Source: Azolla caroliniana (Eukaryota; Polypodiophyta). From it: a stretch of 64,000 nt of DNA. Below are positions 56,641 to 64,000 of this stretch, piece by piece; the stretch's first letter is position 1, and each line of letters opens with the position of its first letter. Under the pieces are notes generated by a model, which was given only the letters and a program-made list of their open reading frames with translations, was not told the DNA's origin and did no database searches. Location of the stretch: positions 10,602,001 through 10,666,000 of the forward strand of contig JBHGNT010000011.1 of NCBI GenBank assembly GCA_043228905.1. The letters are read 5' to 3'. A program made the position numbers and the translations under genes.

Positions 56641-57194
56641 ATTGTTATTAATGTGAAATGTATCCAAAACCTTCTTCACTAACCAAGTTCTATCTTCAAC
56701 CAACTTATGATATATATAATTAGTGTGCGCCACAAATATCAAGTGACTAATCTTTCCACGATTCCTCGATCACCTACTCTCAAACTAGGGAATCTAGATA
56801 GGCAATACCAATAATGATTGCCAAATTTATAATCATATTTATGCATTATAAGAAACCTACTTCACACTATCAAAGAGGCCAACATTTGCTCATGTAACTC
56901 TCAAATAGCATCTTCTATAGTTACCAAGATATTACGTTTTCATGATGTGGGGTGCACATAAGAGGAAATAAGTTAAAGTACAAATATTAAAAAGGTTGAA
57001 TGATAAAGTTACAATGTGGTATGAAGATCAAGTAACGTGTTGCATTTAAAAACAATAAAAATGTCTAAGCTCAATTATTAAAAGTTTGTAATATGACTGA
57101 GAGGGGGAAAATAGAGTGTGTAATTGGGAAAGAAAATGCATGGCTTGTGCAAAAATAAAAAAGCACCTACTTTTTTTATTTGGGGAGAAAGCCT
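56641..57194. other. No feature recognised
   Basis: AT-rich DNA with only short chance frames. Confidence 0.4.
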
Positions 57195-57400
57195 CTTTCA
57201 TCCTATAAAAGGGGCGAAGAGAACTCAAATTGGGGGAAGAAAGAGAGAGACGCGGAAGCTATGCCAGACTAAGTAGTATAGAAGCTAGGGTAGTGAATCA
57301 AGAGGGTGTCGCAAGACCAACATCGACAAGATGCGACGTAGTGTCGTTGATTGTTGGAACATTGCACTAAAACTCAAGGATTTCCCCCTTAAGCTCCACT
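57195..57400 (+). repeat. Dispersed repeat, copy 3 of motif 1
   Basis: TATAAAAGGGG box, G/A-rich leader, then an ACATCGACAAGATGCGACG to AAAACTCAAGGAT block similar to that at 18340-18425 and, more weakly, to 54805-54850. Confidence 0.4.
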
Positions 57401-57734
57401 TGTGAACTTATTTCTCTGATTATTCTTTTCTTCTTCAGCTTCTACTTCTTCTCCTCAACATACTTACAGTCTTAGGGTTAAATTTTCTTCTTTGTGAAAT
57501 TTAGGGTTCTTAATTTACGATTTATTCCTAGAAAATTACTACTGTTGTAATCATTTACCTCAAAACAAAATTTGTAATACCTATTTTATAAAAAAAATTG
57601 TAATACCTTTCTTAATCCAGCGATTTTGGGGGGTTATTATTATAAAATCTATTTGAAATCTCATTGTCTTTGGCCTAATTACGTATTTCAATCTTAATCG
57701 CGTGCATCATTTGTTGTTCGGGTTGTTGCTACCT

Positions 57735-58830
57735 TCGAGTCTCAGAAGCCTTCAACTCTGTAGATCCTTCCACTTTGAGGAGCCTTCGACTCCGAAGAAT
57801 CTTCACTTGTGCAGAGCCTTAAACTCTTACTTACCTTCGACTCTAAGGAATGTTCCATTCTTAGGAGTCTTCGACTATAACTTACCTTCGACTCTAGATT
57901 ACATTCGATTCCAACTTACCTTCGACTCTGGGTTACATTCAACTTTGACTTATCATCATCTCTGGGTTACATTCGACCTTGGGTTACATTTGACTCTGAC
58001 TTACCTTCAACTCTGGGTTACATTCAATTCTAACTTATCTTCAACCTTTGGGTTACCTTCCACTTTGCCCAACCTTCGACTCTAACTTACTTTGACTTTG
58101 GGTTATCGTCGACTTTAAGTTACCTTCGATTATACAGAGCATTTGACTCTGACTTATCTTTGAGTTTGCAAAGCCTTCAACTCTAACTTACCTTCGACTT
58201 TGGGTTACCTTCGAAGAGCCTTCTACTCAGGGAAGTCTTCGAGTCTGATGAGCCTTCGGGTCTAATGACCTTTTGACTCGAACAATCTTTCAACTCTGCC
58301 AAGCTTTCCACTCTAACAAGCCTTCAAGTCACAATGTCCCATCCTCTCTTGTTCAAGTGCCCGGTGGTCTCGTTCAAGTAACACATGTACGTGCATAACT
58401 TCACGACATTCTTTGGTGATTCTTGAGAGCCAAAGGCTCTACAGACGCGAAGGTAAGTCAGAGTGAAAGGCCCTGTAAAGGAGAAGGTAGGTCTTAGTTG
58501 AATGCAATTTAGAGTCGAAGGTAGATTAGAGCAAAGGTAAGTCAAGGAAGTCTTTATGTTTGACGATCTTTCTACTCTAGGGAGCCTTCGAGTCTAATGA
58601 CCCTTTGACTCCTAGGAGCATTTGACTCTAACAATCTTTTGACTTGATTCATCTTTTGACTCTAACGATATATCGACTCTCAATAGCCTTTGACTCTAAC
58701 GACCTTTCAACTCCTAGGATCTTTCGACTTTGACGAGCCTTTGAGTCACTTAACGTCCCATCCTCTCTAGTTCAAGTTCTCGATGGTCACACTCAAGTAG
58801 CACACATATGCACATAACTTCGAGACAACG
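57735..58830. repeat. Degenerate minisatellite with TTCGACTCT core
   Basis: Many variants of CCTTCGACTCT and TTACATTCGACTCTG recur every 12-36 bp from about 57735 to 58320, again at 58555-58735, and in the opposite orientation near 58440-58550. A second-level repeat (CCCATCCTCTCTTGTTCAAG and following) occurs at about 58336 and 58753. Long frames here are by-products of the periodicity. Confidence 0.85.
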
Positions 58831-59049
58831 TGCAAAACTATAATTGATCATGTGATAGGTTTTGCATAGTTTTCAATAATCTTATACTAAGTATGTGTGA
58901 CATTCTTATCATTATGATCCAACACATGTTGCATATTGCCCACCTTGTATCTCTAGTGTGAGCACACAGTTAACCTAACTATATATGTGGGTAACTAACC
59001 TTGTAAAGAAGTATCGGTGACTAATGTAATAGAGTCTCTTCAAGCTTAA

Positions 59050-59050
<1 letters not shown>

Positions 59051-59096
<46 letters not shown>
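59051..59096. repeat. CT microsatellite
   Basis: About 22 CT units, directly before the 54-bp minisatellite. Confidence 0.95.
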
Positions 59097-59099
<3 letters not shown>

Positions 59100-59101
59100 A
59101 A

Positions 59102-59263
59102 CTGTCTGTTGTTTCATCTTCGTGAATCTTGTTACAGTGCATAACTCTATTTTGCCTGTCTGTTGTTTCATCTTCGTGAATCTTGTTACAGTGCATAACT
59201 CTATTTTGCCTGTCTGTTGTTTCATCTTCGTGAATCTTGTTACAGTGCATAACTCTATTTTGC
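59102..59263. repeat. Three 54-bp tandem units
   Basis: A unit that begins CTGTCTGTTGTTTCATCTTC starts at 59102, 59156 and 59210 with no difference noticed. As 54 is divisible by 3, the minus-strand frame repeats an 18-residue unit beginning QNRVMHCNKI. It sits where the RNase H of a copia relic would be expected. Confidence 0.92.
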
Positions 59264-60284
59264 TTACTACTTGTATGTTTAGCTTTCTCCACTTTTTTCT
59301 TCAGACATTGGTTTCCGAACAGCTTGATGTTTGTCAGCAATGTCGAGCCGAGTGGCTTCGCATCCTGCATGTTAAATCTCTAGAGCACCTTTATCATATA
59401 TTTCTCTTCTAACAACCACAACAACTTCTTTGTCTTGTCTCGGACGATGTGCATTCCCAAGATCTGCTTTGCCGGACCCATATCCTTCATTGCAAATGAC
59501 TTGCTCGAGGCCTTCTTTAAGCTTCCGATTTTCTTGAGGTCTTGTCCAACAATCAATATGTCATTAACGTATAGCATGAGGATAAAGAAGTCGCCTTCGT
59601 CATATCTCTTCATGAAGACACAATGATCAACTTGTGTCTTGTGGAACTCATGGTCCAACATGAAGGATTCGAACTTCCGGTACCATTGCCAAAGTGCTTG
59701 CTTCAATCCATACAAGCTTTTCTTTAGTTGGCATACCAGGTTTTCCTTTCCTTTCTCCACGAATCCTTTCGATTGGGCATGTAGATATCTTCCTCCAAAT
59801 CTCCATGCAGGAAAGCAGTCTTGACATCCAACTGCTCGATTTCTAAGTCCATGCTAGCCACAATGCTCAACATTGTTCTGATGGATGTCATCTTGACTAT
59901 TGGGGCAAAAATTTTGTCGAAATCCACACCCTTCTTCTGTTGAAAGCCCTTCACCATAGGACATTGGCTTTTGTCTCTTCATTGAAGTTGTTGTACAGAC
60001 TCATGTCTATAAAACACCTGATGTATGCCTTTGTCTTTAGATGCATGACTTCCTAAGTCGATGTATCAATCTTGTCTGGTTTTTCATCGTCATACTACAC
60101 CGACAACCATAGGTCTTTGCATACGAGCATGTCTTTCATCTTTGACTTCCAGATTGAATAGTTGGAGCCGATTAGCTTGAACATCCCTCCGAAGGATTCA
60201 TTATGGATGATAAAAATTCTAATTCTAATTCTAATCCATATCTCTACAACTTGGAGGTTATAAACCTCTACTTTGGTACCAGTT
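59264..60284 (-). pseudogene. Copia relic I: RT fragment joined to gag start
   Basis: Minus strand. RT at 59957-59264 shows KGFQQKKGVDFDKIFAP, LDVKTAFLHG, KKSLYGLKQA and KDMGPAKQILGM; the catalytic motif reads LYVND instead of YVDD. A frameshift lies near 59755. Upstream, 60265-59965 encodes a gag start with KLIGSNYSIWKSKMKDML. The rest of gag, the protease and integrase between them are deleted. A degenerate primer-binding site (TGGTACCAAAG) is at about 60281-60271. Confidence 0.82.
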
Positions 60285-60770
60285 TGATATAATATGGAAC
60301 TAGACACAACCAATTCTCATGCAAGAATAAGAAAGATAACAATTGAACACCCTCAAAAGACTCCAAGGAAGTACACAGAGACACGAGATATTTAACGTGG
60401 AAACCCTGAATGGGGAAAACCACGAGAGCTCACCAACTCCGAATAGAATCACTATATGGATGAGAATACATGAGACTCTAAGGCAACAACCTTGAGCTCA
60501 CCTTCGTCTTCTAGACGGTTACAAAACTCTCACACTAACTGTACATACAATGATTACAACCTCACATAATGATTTGCCCTAGGTGTATTTATACTCATAC
60601 ACCTTATGGGTTATTTACAAAATGTGGCCTCTAATCAGTTACAGCCTAATCGGCATTCGGCTTTTAGCCGACCAACATCCAATTCGACTGTTATCCGATT
60701 CGGATTGGCATTCGAATCGACCCTCAAACTCATCCCATCCGAAGGGACTAGTTATCCCAATAGATCCTTT
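60285..60770 (-). repeat. Probable LTR of copia relic I
   Basis: DNA beside the degenerate primer-binding site, with an LTR-like layout (a leader with a TATTTATAC-type box near 60588). The far end is uncertain because no second LTR was found. Confidence 0.45.
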
Positions 60771-61694
60771 GTTATAAAGAAACTTGTAGCCTTGAGATAC
60801 AACCTACTACTACCTAAAATGGTAGCTCTTTTGCGTTCATCTAGGATTGTAAAAACAATAACTTAGACAAGATGTTCCTTTTGACCTTTTCAAACCAACC
60901 CCATGTGTGGCATATAAGATAACATCTTGCATAACAAAGGGATCTTCAAATAATTTTGTAATATTCTCTATAAGAGAAAGCACATTCTCTGGTTCAACCT
61001 CTTACATGCCTCTAATAACAACATTATTCTTTCTTCTTTTAATTTGATATTGGTCTTTTGCATCTTGTACATTTGTTCTGTTAGAATTCATGGCAAGATT
61101 TGTATGCACCATGGTTTTTGGTGCTTCTCTTAAGAGAGCATCTTTCCACTTTGTCATGATTATATCTTCCTTTGCTACAACATTAATTATGTTTCCTTAT
61201 AAGCATGTAATTTCACTTTGCAAATTCATAATTATTTCTTGCATCGGTATATACATGGTGCCATTTTCTTGATCGATAGATTATGCACATCCTTTATTTG
61301 GGCTTTTGTTTACATCATCAATAGCTCTTCCGTCCCTTGGCATATTTACTCCTAGTGTACAAACAAGTAAAACAGAATGTACCTTGTTGTTGTCAAACTA
61401 GGGTCACGAAAATCAACCTTTAGTTGTAGAAAAATGTGGAGTTGCGAGGACAACATAGAGAATCAATCATAACTTCTCATGACGGTAATAGAACACATTG
61501 TCTGAACATGCATTAGAAAACTCTTTGAAAGATCTTTGGCGAGCTAAAGAACACGAAAAATGGTGTATTAATAGAAGGTAGAGTCGCAAATAATTTTTAT
61601 TAAATTGAGAAAACCTTCTCCGCACGGTTGGATCCCCATTCAAATGTAGCATCCTTATCGAGTTGTTGGGGATAAAGAAAATGGAGGTGAAGGG
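60771..61694. other. No feature recognised
   Basis: AT-rich, with short frames only. It may contain further decayed sequence of the LINE-type relic that follows, but no motif supports this. Confidence 0.35.
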
Positions 61695-62023
61695 ATGAAG
61701 CACGCACATCGATACATGCTAGAGCCCATACCATTATTTGCCATTCAAACCATTGCTTCCATGCAACTTAGCTCACATGCATTGCGATGTGAGACAAGGC
61801 GTTGGGGCAAAAGTGATGAGAGTGGCCGGCTATACACACTTTGCCCCAAACAAGTTCGCAAGCCTGAGTATCACACTTTGATACAATGCTCTGCCTTTGA
61901 TCATATTCGACCATGCTTTCCACATCTTTGACCAAACCCAACCCTTGCATGAATTCCTCTCACAACCACAATGTGCACTCTCGATTGCAACATTCATTGG
62001 TAAAGTTCTTGAACATCGAGAGT
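61695..62023 (+). pseudogene. C-terminal fragment of a LINE-type reverse-transcriptase protein
   Basis: The frame 61695-61931 contains an LRCETRRWGKSDESGRLYTLC block and an EYHTLIQCSAFDHIR block. This resembles the Cys/His motif at the C-terminus of many non-LTR reverse transcriptases (R.E.GR...R.C.LC...E.H.L..C..Y..IR), with Tyr in place of one Cys. After a 1-nt shift the similarity seems to go on with a HEFLSQPQCALSIATFIGKV block to about 62023. No RT core is present. Confidence 0.5.
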
Positions 62024-62104
62024 GACTACTCACTTTCACATGTATCATGTGAAATGTAATATTTTTGGTCTCATAGGTCATATTTGACCTCCGAAGACGA
62101 TAAT

Positions 62105-62108
<4 letters not shown>

Positions 62109-62144
<36 letters not shown>

Positions 62145-62176
62145 TCTCTCTCTCTCTCCTTCTCTCTCTCTCTCTG
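62109..62176. repeat. CT microsatellite with two CCTT interruptions
   Basis: CT runs from about 62109 to 62176. Minus-strand Glu/Arg runs across it are artefacts. Confidence 0.95.
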
Positions 62177-64000
62177 CCTTTGAGAAGTGGGAGAGGGTGA
62201 ACAACTACCCAAGCACTCGAAGGAAGGCTCTTGGTTTACGTGCGTACGTTCGCACGCCTTCTTCAAGGTTTGAAGGAAGGCTTGAGGTACATACTCTGAG
62301 CCTTCGAAGGTTGCAAGCATATAAGCTAATAACAATGGAAGGGTCATGAAATGGGGTTGCCTCTCACTCTCAAACTTTTGGATCACTCCCTTCACACCAT
62401 CAGCAATTAGAGGATGTGTAGCTCAAGGCTCAATTGAACCTTGAAGAAATTAACTTGAGAATACACACTCGCTCCCATCTACAATGCTTGACTTTATTGA
62501 TTTTTCCTCATACTCTCATGTCTTCTTAACATGCAAATCCCACTAGGCTAGTGTGGTGTCGATTTTTTCACCTCCCGCAATTCGTAAAACTTTTTTTTGT
62601 TCAGATGTTTTGTAGAGAGCTCCAATTCACAACTAAGAATTCCACAATGATTCTCGTAAAATTTGTGAGACATTCACATGAAGAAGAGCCAGCTTCAATA
62701 TGAACAACCAAGTTTCTTAAAATGAGTCTCCAAAGTCCATCAAAGTGAGGGTTTGAAGTTTCAAGTAACCAACAAAGAGTTAAATGAGCATGGCAAAGCT
62801 AGCTAGGGACTTGAATGAGGCTCATCAAGAACTCCAATAAGGCTTGTGACAAGTTATGTCCAACCACTTGACTCCTATTGCATTTGTACAATTGTAGTTC
62901 TCAATTACATGAATTTTATTGTTTGCCTCATCTACATGCAAAATAGGTACATCCACATTGGTCCTAATCGTGATTATGTGGGTAGCAACATCAAAGGGAG
63001 TAAAATTGTGCAAGGGGAGACATTTGCAATGATTGAGTTAACATTTCCTATAATTTTCTTTAATGGGGTCTTCACACAACATAGGCCATTTAACAAAAGA
63101 AGGAAGCACCACAATGTCATACAAGGTCAAAATTTAAAGCAAAGCATTGAAATGTACATTACCCATAATTTGTAATTTATAAGGTGAATGCTGATTAAAC
63201 AAGCAAAGTTGTTTGATTTTTTTGATCAATTATTTTACAATGTAGCCCTATCAATCTCACCTTATAATTACTATAATTACATTTTGAGAAGGCTGGTGAG
63301 TAATCAATGAACAAAATAGTCTAATTTTCCACTATGTTGTGACTTTCTCATATACAAATTATCTACAAATTACTTTGTGATTGATAATTAATTTGTTAAT
63401 GCATCATCTAGCAATATCCATGTTATAAATTCTATAACGATGATTAATCTAGGATTTTATGTTATGTATGATCAAGCAATCTACTATGACCATGCTAAGA
63501 TGTTTATTACATTTTGGTTCTCTTTTAGGAATCAAAACCTTTTATGCTAATGGTAACATTGGCCAACAACTTTGAATTATAGCTTATTTGACTCCCATAG
63601 CAAATTACTCATATGATCTAGATGCGTTTCATTCCGTCATTTTCTTCCAATAACTCTATTGCGCTAATAGTTATAAGCCATTGCTTGAGGTATCCTTTTG
63701 CCCATGTGTTGTAAAGATGAATGCCCCTATACTATCTTTACGACATATACAGACTTCAATATCTTGAAATTTTGGGAACCAAATGAACAAAAAACATTAA
63801 CCATCTTCATGGAAAAAGAATAAAGGCATGGGAAAATTATCTGTACACAGTTTATTTGGCCCAAATTTAAGCATTTATCTTTTGTTTTCTTTCCCTTAAT
63901 ACATCAGCTTGAGTTACACACAAGATCCTGCAACATGATCAAGGTTATATATTTTCAATCGGCTTTAATTGATCTCGAACGGGATTTTTATTGAGAAAGA
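62177..64000. other. Intergenic DNA to the end of the window, nothing recognised
   Basis: It includes a short self-complementary patch near 62238-62257 (GTGCGTACGTTCGCAC) and AT-rich DNA with chance frames of about 60-110 aa. No gene, RNA or element could be supported. Confidence 0.4.

Noticed and set aside
57702-58085. 127-aa frame as a gene
   Set aside because: Its repeating LTY..LWVTF pattern follows the TTCGACTCT minisatellite.
58975-59370. 131-aa minus-strand frame as a gene
   Set aside because: It is made of the three 54-bp units, the CT tract read as Arg/Glu, and the end of a copia RT.
62238-62257. GC-rich self-complementary patch as a small-RNA hairpin
   Set aside because: The arms are only about 8 bp and there is no extended stem.
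61830-62395. Minus-strand Glu/Arg-rich frames of 105-124 aa
   Set aside because: They cross the CT microsatellite and have no domain; the plus strand explains the region better as a LINE fragment.

Overview
The window looks like land-plant nuclear DNA. It holds one intronless nepenthesin-type aspartic protease gene, one plant-type class IV aminotransferase gene with nine exons, and a very large stack of nested LTR retrotransposons (Ty1/copia, and Ty3/gypsy of the chromodomain type). The species cannot be read from the sequence. A fern or other non-seed vascular plant is possible from the style of the elements, but that is only a weak guess.

Layout. 146-990: two copies of a 421-bp repeat, each built from about three 140-bp spaced motifs. 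1882-3471 (+): aspartic protease. 3472-8339: gene-poor DNA. 8340-10990 (-): a heavily decayed gypsy element related to those further right. 11575-15757 (+): aminotransferase gene, reconstructed in frame as 395 aa, with one GC-AG intron and a long GAA microsatellite just before the start codon. 15758-19124: intergenic DNA with a gag relic at 16.6 kb. 19125-54673: the nest. 54674-64000: relics of copia and LINE-type elements, two minisatellites and CT tracts, with no intact host gene seen.

The nest, from outside in. Copia G (-, 19125-54673) holds gypsy A (+, 21298-48507; target duplication GAGGA) and copia H (-, 50500-53728; GTCAT). Gypsy A holds gypsy B (+, 23211-28901; ATTGC/GTTGC) in its protease, copia C (-, 37232-43061; AGAAC) in its integrase and copia D (+, 44016-47905) in its chromodomain. 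A also contains a 2,489-bp direct duplication (28612-31100 and 34766-37254, one mismatch seen) separated by a 3,665-bp mosaic of other element fragments. None of the elements encodes a complete functional set of proteins; stops and frameshifts are listed under each.

Most notable. Gypsy families A and B have different LTR sequences but the same promoter plan: a heat-shock-element array (alternating GAA/TTC at 2-nt spacing), a TATA box, and 32-33 bp later a 12-nt stretch complementary to the 12 nt that begin 2 nt after the 5' LTR. This is the layout expected of a self-primed, Tf1/sushi-like element with a heat-responsive promoter. Both LTRs also carry antisense tRNA-like A-box and B-box motifs with the same 33-nt spacing. 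All comparisons were made by eye.
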